Assembly (NCBI RefSeq): GCF_022012445.1
Contig: NZ_JAKLTS010000001.1
Location: forward strand, 372,001-436,000
Source: Massilia sp. TS11
GTDB taxonomy: Bacteria; Pseudomonadota; Gammaproteobacteria; Burkholderiales; Burkholderiaceae_D
DNA: 64,000 bases
Reading direction: 5' to 3'
Under the pieces are notes generated by a model that saw only the letters and a program-made list of their open reading frames with translations, ran no database searches and was not told the DNA's origin. The position numbers and the translations under genes were made by a program. Below, one piece after another: positions 24,755-33,832 of this stretch; the first letter of the stretch is position 1; each line of letters opens with the position of its first letter.

Positions 24755-25873
24755 ATGGGCTGCGATGTCCTGGTGGTCGGTGCCGGCATGGTCGGCACCG
24801 CCTGCGCGCTGGCCCTGCGCCGCGCCGGCCTGTCGGTGTGCGTGGTCGATGCCATGGCCCCCGGCAGCGGCACCACGGCGGCCGGCATGGGCCATCTGGT
24901 GGCCCTGGACGATCACGCCCCCGAACTGGATCTGTGCCTGCACTCGCTGGCACTGTGGCGCGACTTCTTCGCCGAGCATCCGGGCGTCGGCGAGCCCTGG
25001 CATTGCGGCACCTTGTGGGTGGCCGAATCCGAGGCGCAGATGGAAGAAGCGCGCCTGCGCGCGGCCCGGCTGGGCGCGCGCGGCTATCCCGCCGAATTAC
25101 TGAGCGGGGCCCAGGTGGCTGCGCTCGAACCGCAGCTGCGGCCCGGCCTGGCCGGCGGCCTGCGCGTGCCCGGCGATAGCGTCGTCTACCCGCCCGCCGT
25201 GGCGCACCACATCGCCTACCGCCTGCTCGGCGCCGACGCGCTGGTGCTCGGTGCGCGCGTGGTGCGCATCGGCCCCGGCGAGGTGGAGCTCGAAAGCGGG
25301 CGCCGGTTGCGCGCCGAGCATATCGTGGTGGCCGCCGGCGCCACCGTCGGCGCGCTGCTGCCGGAGGTGCCGGTGTTTGCGCGCAAGGGCCACCTGGCCA
25401 TCACCGACCGCTACCCGGGCAGCTTGTCGCACCAGATCGTCAGCATGAATTACGGCCAGACCGAACCCGGCTCGGACGCGCTGGCCGTGGCCGCGAATGT
25501 GCAGCCGCGGCCGACCGGCCAATGGCTGGTCGGCTCCTGCCGCCAGGACGGGCAGACCGATACCCGGCTCGATCCGGCCGTGCTGGGCAAGGTGCTGGCC
25601 ACGGCCATCGGCCTGCTGCCCTGCCTGGCCGGGATGCGCGTGCTGCGCGCCTGGGCCGGCATGCGTCCGGCCGCGCCCGACGGGCTGCCGCTGATCGGCG
25701 CGCACCCGCGCCGCTCCGGCGTCTGGCTGGCCGTCGGCCACGAAGGCCTGGGCGTGACCACGGCCCTGGGTACGGCCAGCCTGCTGGCCGACCTGATCCT
25801 CGGCCGCCGCCCGGCCATCGCCAGCGCGCCGTTTGATCCGGCCCGTCTGCTGCAAGGAGAAGCGCATGGATGA
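24755..25873 (+). CDS. lhpB: D-hydroxyproline dehydrogenase, DAO-family FAD subunit
   Basis: A 372-residue FAD-dependent D-amino-acid oxidase-fold protein. The Rossmann motif VLVVGAGMVGTACALALRRAG is at the N-terminus and the C-terminal FAD signature is GVWLAVGHEGLGVTTALGTA. The three-gene set (FAD/DAO subunit, small 2Fe-2S subunit, large FAD subunit) matches the heteromeric cis-4-hydroxy-D-proline dehydrogenase type described in Pseudomonas and resembles HcnABC-like complexes. It oxidises the D-imino acid and passes electrons to the chain. The next gene starts inside its 3' end (8-base overlap). Confidence 0.8.
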   Translation: MGCDVLVVGAGMVGTACALALRRAGLSVCVVDAMAPGSGTTAAGMGHLVALDDHAPELDLCLHSLALWRDFFAEHPGVGEPWHCGTLWVAESEAQMEEARLRAARLGARGYPAELLSGAQVAALEPQLRPGLAGGLRVPGDSVVYPPAVAHHIAYRLLGADALVLGARVVRIGPGEVELESGRRLRAEHIVVAAGATVGALLPEVPVFARKGHLAITDRYPGSLSHQIVSMNYGQTEPGSDALAVAANVQPRPTGQWLVGSCRQDGQTDTRLDPAVLGKVLATAIGLLPCLAGMRVLRAWAGMRPAAPDGLPLIGAHPRRSGVWLAVGHEGLGVTTALGTASLLADLILGRRPAIASAPFDPARLLQGEAHG

Positions 25874-26138
25874 GACCCTGACGATCGTCGTCGACGGCCG
25901 GCCGCTGCCGGCGCGGCGCGGCATCAGCGTCGCCGCCGCCCTGATGGCCGCCGATCACCTGCGCACGCGCACCAGCGTGCGCGGCCAGCCGCGCTTTGCC
26001 GTCTGCGGCATGGGCGTGTGCCAGGAGTGCCGCGTGAGCATCGACGGGGTGGCCCAGCGTCTGGCCTGCCAGACCCTGGTGGCGCCCGGCATGCGCATCG
26101 ACACCGGCGGCCCGCTGGCCGGGGAGGGCGGGGCATGA
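25866..26138 (+). CDS. (2Fe-2S)-binding small subunit of the D-hydroxyproline dehydrogenase
   Basis: A 90-residue ferredoxin-like protein. The Cys pattern C-x4-C-x2-C-x11-C (CGMGVCQEC ... ACQT) binds a plant-type [2Fe-2S] cluster. It is the smallest member of the three-subunit dehydrogenase and would shuttle electrons between the two flavin subunits. It overlaps both neighbours (8 bases upstream, ATGA downstream), indicating coupled, stoichiometric synthesis. Confidence 0.82.
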   Translation: MDETLTIVVDGRPLPARRGISVAAALMAADHLRTRTSVRGQPRFAVCGMGVCQECRVSIDGVAQRLACQTLVAPGMRIDTGGPLAGEGGA

Positions 26139-27385
26139 CGCTGCTGATCATCGGCGCCGGCCCGGCCGGGCTGGCCGCGGCCGAAGCGGCTTCGCGCGAT
26201 GGCGCGCCCGTGACCATCGTCGATGAAAACCTGGAGGCTGGCGGCCAGATCTGGCGCGGCGGCCCGGCCAGCTGGCAGGACCGGCGCGCACGCGCCCTGT
26301 GGCGCGCGCTGTCGACGCGTGCGCAGGTGCGCTGGCTGCATGGCACGCGCGTGGCTGCCATGGCCGGTGCGCGCAGCCTGCTGCTGGAAGGGCCGCTTGG
26401 CCCGCTGCGCCAGGACTGGGATCAGCTGATACTGTGCAGTGGCGCGCGTGAGCTGCTATTGCCTTTCCCCGGCTGGACCCTGCCCGGCGTGACCGGGGCG
26501 GGCGGCCTGCAGGCCCTGATCAAGAGCGGCGCGCCGCTGGCCGGCAAACGCGTGGTGGTGGCCGGCACTGGCCCGCTGCTGCTGGCGGCGGCCCACACGA
26601 TTCAGCAGGCCGGCGCCAGCGTGGCGGCCCTCGTCGAACACCAGCCGCGCCGCGCGTTGCTGGGTTTTCTCGGCCAGCTTGCGCGCCGCCATCCGGCCAA
26701 GCTGTGGCAGGCCGCTGGCCTGCTGCGCGCGCTGGCCGCCGTGCCGATGCAGCACGGCGCCGTGGTCACCGGCGCGGTGGGGCAGGAGCGCCTGCTCGGC
26801 GTCACCCTCAGTAATGGCCGCGTGATCGACTGCGATTATCTGGCCTGCGGCTTCGGCCTCGTGCCCAACCTCGAACTGGCCGGCCTGTTTGGCCTGGAGA
26901 CGGCGGCGGGCCGGGTGCAGGTCGATGCGGCCCAGCGCAGCAGCGAGCCGGCGATCTGGGTGGCCGGCGAAGCCACTGGCATCGGCGGTGTCGACAAGGC
27001 CCTGGCCGAAGGCGCCATCGCCGGTCTGGCCGCGCGCGGGCAGGCGCTGCCGGCGGCGCTGCTGCGCGCTCGCACCCGGGCGCTGGCATTTGCTACACTG
27101 CTGGCGCGCAGCTTTCCGCCGCCGCCGCTGATGCGCGAGGTCTGCCGTCCGTCCACCATCGTCTGCCGCTGCGAGGATGTGACGGCCGCCGAACTCGCCC
27201 CCCATCGCGACTGGCGCAGCGCCAAGCTGCAGACGCGGGCCGGCATGGGTCCGTGCCAGGGCCGCATCTGCGGCGCCGCGTGCCAACACCTTTTCGGCTG
27301 GGAGGCTCCAGGACTGCGCCAGCCGGTTTTCCCAACCCAAGCCGCCACGCTCGCGCTGGCGGCCAGCGAGGATCGCGATTCATGA
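26135..27385 (+). CDS. FAD/pyridine-nucleotide oxidoreductase-type large subunit of the dehydrogenase
   Basis: A 416-residue protein. N-terminal FAD motif LLIIGAGPAGLAAAEAASRDG, a second dinucleotide motif VVVAGTGPLLLAAAHTI (about 140), and VAGEATGIGGVDKALAEG before the C-terminus. The final 70 residues carry CRCED and GPCQGRICG, a BFD-like [2Fe-2S] site (C-x-C ... C-x4-C). This is the alpha-type subunit of HcnB/SoxA-like heteromeric dehydrogenases. ATGA overlaps link it to the genes on both sides. Confidence 0.82.
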   Translation: MTLLIIGAGPAGLAAAEAASRDGAPVTIVDENLEAGGQIWRGGPASWQDRRARALWRALSTRAQVRWLHGTRVAAMAGARSLLLEGPLGPLRQDWDQLILCSGARELLLPFPGWTLPGVTGAGGLQALIKSGAPLAGKRVVVAGTGPLLLAAAHTIQQAGASVAALVEHQPRRALLGFLGQLARRHPAKLWQAAGLLRALAAVPMQHGAVVTGAVGQERLLGVTLSNGRVIDCDYLACGFGLVPNLELAGLFGLETAAGRVQVDAAQRSSEPAIWVAGEATGIGGVDKALAEGAIAGLAARGQALPAALLRARTRALAFATLLARSFPPPPLMREVCRPSTIVCRCEDVTAAELAPHRDWRSAKLQTRAGMGPCQGRICGAACQHLFGWEAPGLRQPVFPTQAATLALAASEDRDS

Positions 27386-28812
27386 AACAGCTTTTCATTA
27401 ACGGCGCCTGGATCGATGGCGCCGCCAGCACCAGCACCCGCAACCCGTCCGACCTGTCGGACACCGTCGACACCTACGCCAGTGCCGGTCCGGAGCAGGT
27501 CGAGCTGGCCATCGTCGCCGCCGATGCGGCCGCGCGCAGCTATGGCCTGTCGAACGTGCAGCAGCGCGCCGACGCGCTCGACATGATCGGCAGCGAGATC
27601 CTGGCCCGCAAGCAGGAGCTGGGCACGCTGCTGTCGCGTGAAGAGGGCAAGACCCTGGCCGAAGGTATCGGCGAAGCGGCGCGCGCCGGCGCCATCTTCA
27701 AATTCTTCGCCCAGGAAGCGCTGCGCATCCGCGGCGACAAGCTGGCCTCGGTCCGTCCCGGCATCGAGGTCGATGTCACGCGCGAGCCGGTCGGCGTGGT
27801 CGGCATCATCGCGCCGTGGAACTTCCCGATCGCCATCCCGGCCTGGAAGGTCGCGCCGGCTCTGGCCTATGGCAATAGCGTGATCCTCAAACCGGCCGAA
27901 CTGGTGCCCGGCTGCGCCTGGGCCCTGGCCGAGATCATCGCGCGCTCCGGCCTGCCGGCCGGCGTCTTCAACCTGGCCATGGGCCCGGGCCGCGTGGTCG
28001 GCGAAGCCCTGGTCAAGGACCCGCGCGTGAACGCGATTTCCTTCACCGGCTCGACCGCCACCGGCGCGCGCGTGCTGGCCGGTGCCGCCATGCGGCGCGC
28101 CAAGGTGCAGCTTGAAATGGGTGGCAAGAACCCGCTCGTGGTGCTCAAGGACGCCGACCTCGAGGTGGCCGTGAACGCCGCCGTCCAGGGCGCCTTCTAC
28201 AGCACCGGCCAGCGCTGCACGGCGTCCTCGCGCCTGATCGTCGAAGAAGCCATCTACGGCCGCTTCGTCGAGGCCGTGGCGGCGCGCCTGGCCGCGCTCA
28301 AGGTCGGCCACGCCCTTCAGAGCGGCACCGACATCGGCCCGGTGGTCGACAGCAGCCAGCTCGAACAGGACCTGTCCTACATCGAGATCGCGCGTGCCGA
28401 AGGGGCACGCCTGGTCTGCGGCGGCGAGCGCCTGCAGCGCGACACCGAAGGCTATTTCCTCAGCCCGGCGCTGTTCGCCGACTGCGAGCCCGGCATGCGC
28501 CACGCACGCGAAGAGATCTTCGGCCCGGTCGCCTCGGTGATCGCGGCGCGCGACTACGAGCACGCGCTGGCCCTGGCCAACGACACCGAGTTCGGCCTCA
28601 CCGCCGGCATCTGCACGACCTCGCTGAAATACGCGACCCACTTCAAGCGCCATGCGCGCGCCGGCATGGTGATGGTCAATCTGCCGACCGCCGGCGTCGA
28701 TTACCACGTGCCCTTCGGCGGCACCAAGGGCTCCAGCTATGGCGCGCGCGAGCAGGGCAGTTACGCCGCCGAGTTCTTCACCACGGTGAAGACGGCCTAT
28801 ACGGCGGCCTGA
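27382..28812 (+). CDS. Aldehyde dehydrogenase, probable 2-oxoglutarate semialdehyde dehydrogenase
   Basis: A 476-residue NAD(P)-dependent ALDH. NAD-binding stretch IIAPWNFPIAIPAWK, catalytic base in LEMGGKNPL, nucleophilic Cys in STGQRCTASS, and EEIFGPV near the end. Within this operon it would oxidise 2-oxoglutarate semialdehyde to 2-oxoglutarate, the last step of hydroxyproline catabolism. The start overlaps the preceding stop as ATGA and a strong hairpin follows the stop, so it closes the operon. Confidence 0.85.
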   Translation: MKQLFINGAWIDGAASTSTRNPSDLSDTVDTYASAGPEQVELAIVAADAAARSYGLSNVQQRADALDMIGSEILARKQELGTLLSREEGKTLAEGIGEAARAGAIFKFFAQEALRIRGDKLASVRPGIEVDVTREPVGVVGIIAPWNFPIAIPAWKVAPALAYGNSVILKPAELVPGCAWALAEIIARSGLPAGVFNLAMGPGRVVGEALVKDPRVNAISFTGSTATGARVLAGAAMRRAKVQLEMGGKNPLVVLKDADLEVAVNAAVQGAFYSTGQRCTASSRLIVEEAIYGRFVEAVAARLAALKVGHALQSGTDIGPVVDSSQLEQDLSYIEIARAEGARLVCGGERLQRDTEGYFLSPALFADCEPGMRHAREEIFGPVASVIAARDYEHALALANDTEFGLTAGICTTSLKYATHFKRHARAGMVMVNLPTAGVDYHVPFGGTKGSSYGAREQGSYAAEFFTTVKTAYTAA

Positions 28813-28820
28813 TCGCCCAC

Positions 28821-28857
28821 GGGCAGTTGAGCAGGCGTCCTACACGCTCAACTGCCC
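28821..28857 (+). terminator. Long perfect hairpin after the hydroxyproline operon
   Basis: GGGCAGTTGAGC and its exact complement GCTCAACTGCCC form a 12-bp stem around a 13-base loop, eight bases after the aldehyde dehydrogenase stop. No T-run follows, so it may be a factor-assisted terminator or a 3'-end stabiliser. Confidence 0.55.
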
Positions 28858-28936
28858 TAGTCCTATTCAGAGCACACGGCTCGGCTCCTACCATGGATTT
28901 GCCCGCGACACGTCGGACATTCCCAAGGAGTCAATC

Positions 28937-29242
28937 ATGAATGCAAGCACCAGCAAAGGCGGCCGCAGCAGCCAGGACAGCAAGCAGGAAGACAAATCCG
29001 CCCGCAGCAAACAGAGCGGCACCAGCAACCGCGGTTTCGCCTCGATGGACCCGGAGCGTCAGCGCGAAATCGCCAGCGAGGGCGGCAAGGCGGCTCATCA
29101 GGCCGGCACTGCCCACGAGTTCACCTCCGAAGAAGCGCGCCGCGCCGGCAGCATGAGCCATGGCGGCAACCGCCAGAGCGGCGAAACGTCAGCGCGCTCG
29201 GGCGGTTCCGGCCGTCAAAGCAAGCAGGGCGGCAAGGAGTAA
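28937..29242 (+). CDS. KGG-motif general stress protein
   Basis: A 101-residue hydrophilic, probably disordered protein rich in Gly, Ser, Lys and Gln. The core GFASMDPERQREIASEGGKA followed by AHEFTSEEARRAG is the stress-induced KGG repeat found in YciG/GsiB-like proteins. Such proteins accumulate under general or desiccation stress. Its own ribosome site is CAAGGAG. Confidence 0.85.
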   Translation: MNASTSKGGRSSQDSKQEDKSARSKQSGTSNRGFASMDPERQREIASEGGKAAHQAGTAHEFTSEEARRAGSMSHGGNRQSGETSARSGGSGRQSKQGGKE

Positions 29243-29245
29243 GCC

Positions 29246-30076
29246 TCAGCGCAGGCGCTGGTTGGCCACCACCGCCAGCACAATCAGGCCCAGCCCGGCC
29301 AACTGCAGGCCGGCCAGCTGGGTGCCCAGCACCAGGCGGTCGACCAGTACGGCGACCGCCGGGTAGATAAAGGCCAGGGTCGCAATCGCCTCCGGGCGCA
29401 GGCTCTGGTAGGAACTGTACATCAGGTGGTACATCAGGCCCGTGTGCACCAGGCCCAGCAGCATCAGGCTGGTCCAGGACGTGAACGGGTCGGCCACCAC
29501 CACCAGATGCGAAAACGGGCTCAGGGCCAGGGCGCCGATCAGCATCTGCATCCCGGCGATCTGCGCCGGGGCGTAAGCGGACAGTTTGCGCGTGGCCTGG
29601 GTGCTCAGGGCATACAGCAGGGCGGCTGCCAGGGCCAGCAGTACGCCTTGCGCACTGGCCCCTTCGCCATCGCGCAGGCTGACCATCACCACACCGGCAA
29701 AGGCCAGGCCCAGCCAGGCCAGCTTACGCTTGTCGGGCAGGGCGCGCGTCTGCACGGCCACGAGCAGCAGCAGGATGAAGGGCTGGGTGTGGTAGACGAT
29801 GGTCGCCACCGAAATGCTGCTGTACTTAAACGCCAGGAACAGGCAGACCCAGTTGCCGACCAGGCTCAGGGCGCCGAGCACGAGCCACAGCAAAGCACCT
29901 TCCTTCATCGGCTGCCAGTTGCCATCCCACAGCAGCCAGGTCCACAGAGCCGCCGCGCCAAACAGGCAGCGGTAGAACACCACGGTCGGGGCCGGCTGGC
30001 CGCTGGCCAGCACAAAGATGCCGATCGTGCCGGCAATCGCCATCGCCAGGCTCAGGCGCGTTGATCCATTCCACAT
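29246..30076 (-). CDS. EamA/DMT-family transporter
   Basis: A 276-residue inner-membrane protein with ten predicted helices in two EamA repeats (GTIGIFVLASG...VVFYRCLFG and VLLALAAALLYALSTQATRK). Members export amino acids or metabolites, or transport nucleotide sugars; the substrate cannot be told. The ATG at 30076 was chosen for its GGGAGGAAT ribosome site. It is divergent from a LysR gene 99 bases away, which may control it. Confidence 0.85.
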   Translation of the reverse strand: MWNGSTRLSLAMAIAGTIGIFVLASGQPAPTVVFYRCLFGAAALWTWLLWDGNWQPMKEGALLWLVLGALSLVGNWVCLFLAFKYSSISVATIVYHTQPFILLLLVAVQTRALPDKRKLAWLGLAFAGVVMVSLRDGEGASAQGVLLALAAALLYALSTQATRKLSAYAPAQIAGMQMLIGALALSPFSHLVVVADPFTSWTSLMLLGLVHTGLMYHLMYSSYQSLRPEAIATLAFIYPAVAVLVDRLVLGTQLAGLQLAGLGLIVLAVVANQRLR

Positions 30077-30175
30077 GATTCCTCCCATCGGTTGAACAAT
30101 GGGGGCAGTATTCGTTGTTTACCCCTGCGCCACAATCCACTATCCTGTCAAAGGATTGTGAACCTAGGAGCAACA

Positions 30176-31069
30176 ATGAAGCTCGAACTGCTGCGGGAAA
30201 TGGCCGTCTTCGTGCAGGTGGTCGACAGTGGCGGCTTTTCGCCGGCCGCGCGCGCGCTCGGCATGACGACCTCGGCCGTCAGCCGCCATGTGCGCCGGCT
30301 CGAGCAGCAGGTCGGGGCGCGCCTCCTGACGCGCACCACGCGCGCCATGGCCGTCACCGAGATCGGCGCCCAGGTGCACGCGAGCTGCCAGCGCATGGTG
30401 GCCGCCGCGCGCGAGGTCAACGAGATGGCCGGCGCCTACGCGGCGCGGCCGAGCGGCACGCTGCGCGTGTCGGCCCCGGTGGTGCTGGGCCAGCAGTGGC
30501 TGGCGCCGCGCGTGCCGGGCTTTCTGGCCGCCTGTCCCGAGGTCGAGCTGCGCCTGAGCCTGAGCGACCGCCATGTCGACCTGATCGAAGACGGCATCGA
30601 CCTGGCCATCCGCATCGCCAAGCAGCTGCCGCCCGGTCTGGCGGCGCGCCCGCTGTTCCCGGTCGAATACATTCTGGTGGCCTCGCCCGCCTATCTGGCC
30701 GCGCATGGCACGCCGCGCCACCCGTCCGAGCTGGCCGCGCACGCTGTCGCCCATCTTGGCTACGGCGCCTTCGGTACCGACTGGCAGTTCGAGCGCGGCG
30801 CCGAGACGGTGCGCGTGCAGGTGCGCTCGCGCCTGGCCATCAACCAGAGCGCGGCCCTGAGCGCGGCCGCCCAGGCCGGCGCCGGCATCGCCCTGGTGCC
30901 GCGCTTTGCCGCCAGCGCCGCGCTCAAGGCGCGCGCCCTGCGCCAGCTGCTATCGGACTGGTCGCTCGGCGAGCCTTATACGGGCCATGTGTATGCCGTC
31001 TACATGCCGGGGCCGCATCTGCCGCTCAAGGTGCGGGCGCTGATCGACCACCTCGTCGCCCATCCCTGA
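30176..31069 (+). CDS. LysR-family transcriptional regulator
   Basis: A 297-residue regulator: N-terminal winged HTH (MAVFVQVVDSGGFSPAARAL, TSAVSRHVRRLEQQVG, then RTTRAMAVTEIG), linker helix, and a periplasmic-binding-like effector domain. It falls in the large CrgA/DsdC-type group of betaproteobacterial regulators by its TxxG and PxVLG patterns. It is divergent from the EamA transporter, the most likely target. Confidence 0.9.
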   Translation: MKLELLREMAVFVQVVDSGGFSPAARALGMTTSAVSRHVRRLEQQVGARLLTRTTRAMAVTEIGAQVHASCQRMVAAAREVNEMAGAYAARPSGTLRVSAPVVLGQQWLAPRVPGFLAACPEVELRLSLSDRHVDLIEDGIDLAIRIAKQLPPGLAARPLFPVEYILVASPAYLAAHGTPRHPSELAAHAVAHLGYGAFGTDWQFERGAETVRVQVRSRLAINQSAALSAAAQAGAGIALVPRFAASAALKARALRQLLSDWSLGEPYTGHVYAVYMPGPHLPLKVRALIDHLVAHP

Positions 31070-31119
31070 GCGGGGCTCGGGTATCATGCGGGTTTCGCAC
31101 CCCATTGCCGAGGATTACC

Positions 31120-32241
31120 ATGCCCATCAAAATCAGCACGATGTTCGATTCCGGTGCCATCGAGGTACTGCAAGCCGATGATCCCAGCCAGATCGCGCTG
31201 AATCTGCGCAATGACTCGCACGCCGACATCCGCCAGTGGTTCCATTTCCGCCTGCAGGGCGCGCGCGGCCAGGCCTGCAATCTGCGCTTCATGAACTGCG
31301 GCCAGGCCACCTATGCCGACGGCTTCAAGGACTACCAGGCCTGCGCCAGCTACGATGGCGAGCACTGGTTCCGCGTGCCGACCAGCTTCGACGGCCAGGT
31401 CATGACCATCAGCCACACGCCCGAATTCGACAGCGTCTACTACGCCTATTTCGAGCCCTATTCGTGGGAGCGCCACCTGCGCATGCTGGGCGAAGTGGCG
31501 CACAGCCCGCTGGTGGAAGTGCGCGACATCGGCAGCACGGTCGACGGCCGCGACATGAACGTGGTGATCGTCGGCGACCCCGCCGCTGAGAAGAAAATCT
31601 GGGTCATCGCACGCCAGCACCCGGGCGAATCGATGGCCGAATGGTTCGTCGAAGGCATGCTGTACGCGCTGCTCGACGACGCCAACCCGGTCGCGCGCAA
31701 GCTGCTGCAGCGCTGCGTGTTCTACGTGGTGCCGAATATGAACCCGGATGGCTCGGTGCGCGGCAATCTGCGCACCAATGCGGCGGGCGCCAATCTGAAC
31801 CGCGAATGGATGAACCCGAGCGCAACGCGCAGCCCCGAAGTGCTGTGCGTGAAAGAGATGATCCACGCCACCGGCGTCGACATGTTCTTCGACATCCACG
31901 GCGACGAGAACCTGCCCTACAACTTTGTGGCGGGGAACGAGATGCTGGCCGACTTCACGCCCGAGCGCATGGCGCGCCAGAACCAGTTCGTCCAATACTA
32001 CATGGAGGCCAGCCCCGACTTCCAGAACGTCTACGGCTACGCGCCCAGCAAGTACAACGAAGAGCTGTTGACCCTGGCATCGAAGTACATCGGCCACACC
32101 TTCAAGTGCCTGTCGCTGACCCTGGAAATGCCGTTCAAGGACAATGCCAACCTGCCCGACGCGCACGTGGGCTGGAACGGCGCCCGCAGCGCCGCGCTCG
32201 GCGCCGCCATGCTGCAGCCGATTCTGCTCTCGCTCGACTGA
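31120..32241 (+). CDS. M14-family zinc carboxypeptidase (cytosolic CCP-like)
   Basis: A 373-residue protein. An N-terminal beta-sandwich (residues 1-115, typical of AGBL/CCP enzymes) is followed by a carboxypeptidase domain. Zinc ligands are His and Glu in RQHPGES and the later His in FFDIHGDEN. PNMNPDGSVRGNLR and GANLNREW are M14 hallmarks and the catalytic Glu lies in SLTLEMPFKD. No signal peptide, so cytoplasmic. Eukaryotic relatives trim C-terminal Glu from tubulin; bacterial substrates are largely unknown. Confidence 0.88.
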   Translation: MPIKISTMFDSGAIEVLQADDPSQIALNLRNDSHADIRQWFHFRLQGARGQACNLRFMNCGQATYADGFKDYQACASYDGEHWFRVPTSFDGQVMTISHTPEFDSVYYAYFEPYSWERHLRMLGEVAHSPLVEVRDIGSTVDGRDMNVVIVGDPAAEKKIWVIARQHPGESMAEWFVEGMLYALLDDANPVARKLLQRCVFYVVPNMNPDGSVRGNLRTNAAGANLNREWMNPSATRSPEVLCVKEMIHATGVDMFFDIHGDENLPYNFVAGNEMLADFTPERMARQNQFVQYYMEASPDFQNVYGYAPSKYNEELLTLASKYIGHTFKCLSLTLEMPFKDNANLPDAHVGWNGARSAALGAAMLQPILLSLD

Positions 32242-32243
32242 GC

Positions 32244-32711
32244 ATGGGCGTCGAGATCGAACGCAAATTCCTCGTGCGCGGCGCGGCCTGGCGCCAGCTC
32301 GGCCAGCCGGTGCGCATGGTGCAGGGCTATCTGAGTTCGCACAAGGGCCGGGTGGTGCGCGTGCGCATCGAAGGCGACCAGGCGCGCCTGACCATCAAGG
32401 GCGCCAGCCATGGCGCCACGCGCGGCGAATGGGAGTATCCGATTCCCGTGGCCGAGGCCGAGGAACTGCTGGCGATCTGCGAGCAGCCGCTGATCGACAA
32501 GACCCGCACGCGCATCGCGCAAGGGCGGCACGTGTGGGAGGTCGACGAATTTTTTGGCGCCAACGCGGGTCTGGTGGTGGCCGAAATCGAGCTGGCTTCT
32601 GAAGACGAAGCCTTTGACAAACCCGATTGGGTCGGCACGGAAGTCACGGGCGAGGCCCGCTACGCCAATGCCAGCCTGATCCATCATCCGTATAGCACAT
32701 GGCACAGCTGA
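32244..32711 (+). CDS. CYTH-domain protein (triphosphate tunnel metalloenzyme)
   Basis: A 155-residue tunnel-fold protein. It begins GVEIERKFLV (the ExExK signature) and continues with RVRIEGDQARLTIKG, EWEYPIP and WEVDEFFGANAGLVVAEIEL, giving the usual alternating acidic/basic tunnel residues. Simple bacterial members hydrolyse inorganic triphosphate. It starts two bases after the carboxypeptidase stop and overlaps the next gene by 13 bases. Confidence 0.88.
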   Translation: MGVEIERKFLVRGAAWRQLGQPVRMVQGYLSSHKGRVVRVRIEGDQARLTIKGASHGATRGEWEYPIPVAEAEELLAICEQPLIDKTRTRIAQGRHVWEVDEFFGANAGLVVAEIELASEDEAFDKPDWVGTEVTGEARYANASLIHHPYSTWHS

Positions 32712-33832
32712 CCCGGCGCCATCTCCTTGGCGCATTGCTCGCACTGGCCCTGCCGGCCGCGGCCCAGACCTATTACCCGCCCGCCGGCCAATGGGCGCGC
32801 AAGAACCCGGCCGAACTCGGCATGGACGCGCGCCGGCTGGACGAGGCCGTGCGCTTCGCCCAGAGCCATCCGAGCACGCGCGCCAAGGACTTCTCCGACC
32901 AGGAGCAGACCTTCGGCAGCATGCTCGGCTCGCTGCCGACGCGCCGTGCCGACACCAATGGCCTGATCATCTACAAGGGCTATGTGGTGGCCGAGTTTGG
33001 CGATACCGAGGCGGTCGACCCGACTTATTCAGTGGCCAAGAGCATGCTCTCGACCGTGGCCGGGGTGGCCGTGGCCGAGGGCCGCATCGTGCTCGACGAG
33101 CCAGTGGCCAAGCGCGTCAGCGACGGCGGCTATGCCAGCGCCCAGAATGCGCGCGTGACCTGGCGCCAGCATCTGCAGCAGGAGTCCGAATGGGAAGGCA
33201 GCCTGTGGGGCAAGAACGCCGACTTCATCGGACACGAAGCCTTCGGCGCCGGCGAGCGCAAGCCGCGCGCGCAGCAGGCCCCGGGCAGCTACTACGAATA
33301 CAACGACGTGCGCATCAACCGCTTCGCGCTGTCGCTGCTGCGCGTATTCCACCAGCCCGTGCCCGAGGTATTCCGCACCCGCGTGATGGAGCCGATCGGC
33401 GCCTCGGACCGCTGGAAGTGGGTGCCTTACCACAACAGCTATGTGATCGAAGACGGCCAGCGCATGGCCTCCGTCAGCGGCGGCACGCGCTGGGGCGGCG
33501 GGATGTGGATCCACAGCTGGGACATGGCGCGCTTCGGCTACCTGTGGCTGCGCGGCGGGCGCTGGGGCGAGCGCCAGATCCTGCCGCCCGACTACGTGCA
33601 GCAGGCGCTGCGTCCGAGCGCACACGGCCCCGACTACGGCTTCCTGTGGTGGCTGAACACACGCGGCCAGAATCTCGGCGGCGCGCCGGCCACGGCCTAC
33701 GCCGCCCTCGGCGCCGGCAACAACAGCATCCTCATCTCGCCCGAGCACGATCTGGTGATCGTCTGGCGCTGGCATGCCGACAAGGCCCAGGCCGAATTCC
33801 TACAGCGCGTCATCGCCGCCATTCCCGACTAG
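32699..33832 (+). CDS. Beta-lactamase-fold serine hydrolase with Tat-like signal
   Basis: A 377-residue protein. The N-terminus TRRHLLGALLALALPAAAQ contains a twin-arginine motif, so Tat export is likely. Catalytic motifs of class C/esterase-type hydrolases are the SVAKS tetrad (Ser-x-x-Lys) and YNDVR (Tyr-x-Asp). The WGGGMWIHSWDMARFG segment is common in 6-aminohexanoate-dimer-hydrolase-like proteins. Substrate unknown. The start lies inside the CYTH gene. A palindromic repeat directly after the stop probably terminates it. Confidence 0.85.
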   Translation: MAQLTRRHLLGALLALALPAAAQTYYPPAGQWARKNPAELGMDARRLDEAVRFAQSHPSTRAKDFSDQEQTFGSMLGSLPTRRADTNGLIIYKGYVVAEFGDTEAVDPTYSVAKSMLSTVAGVAVAEGRIVLDEPVAKRVSDGGYASAQNARVTWRQHLQQESEWEGSLWGKNADFIGHEAFGAGERKPRAQQAPGSYYEYNDVRINRFALSLLRVFHQPVPEVFRTRVMEPIGASDRWKWVPYHNSYVIEDGQRMASVSGGTRWGGGMWIHSWDMARFGYLWLRGGRWGERQILPPDYVQQALRPSAHGPDYGFLWWLNTRGQNLGGAPATAYAALGAGNNSILISPEHDLVIVWRWHADKAQAEFLQRVIAAIPD

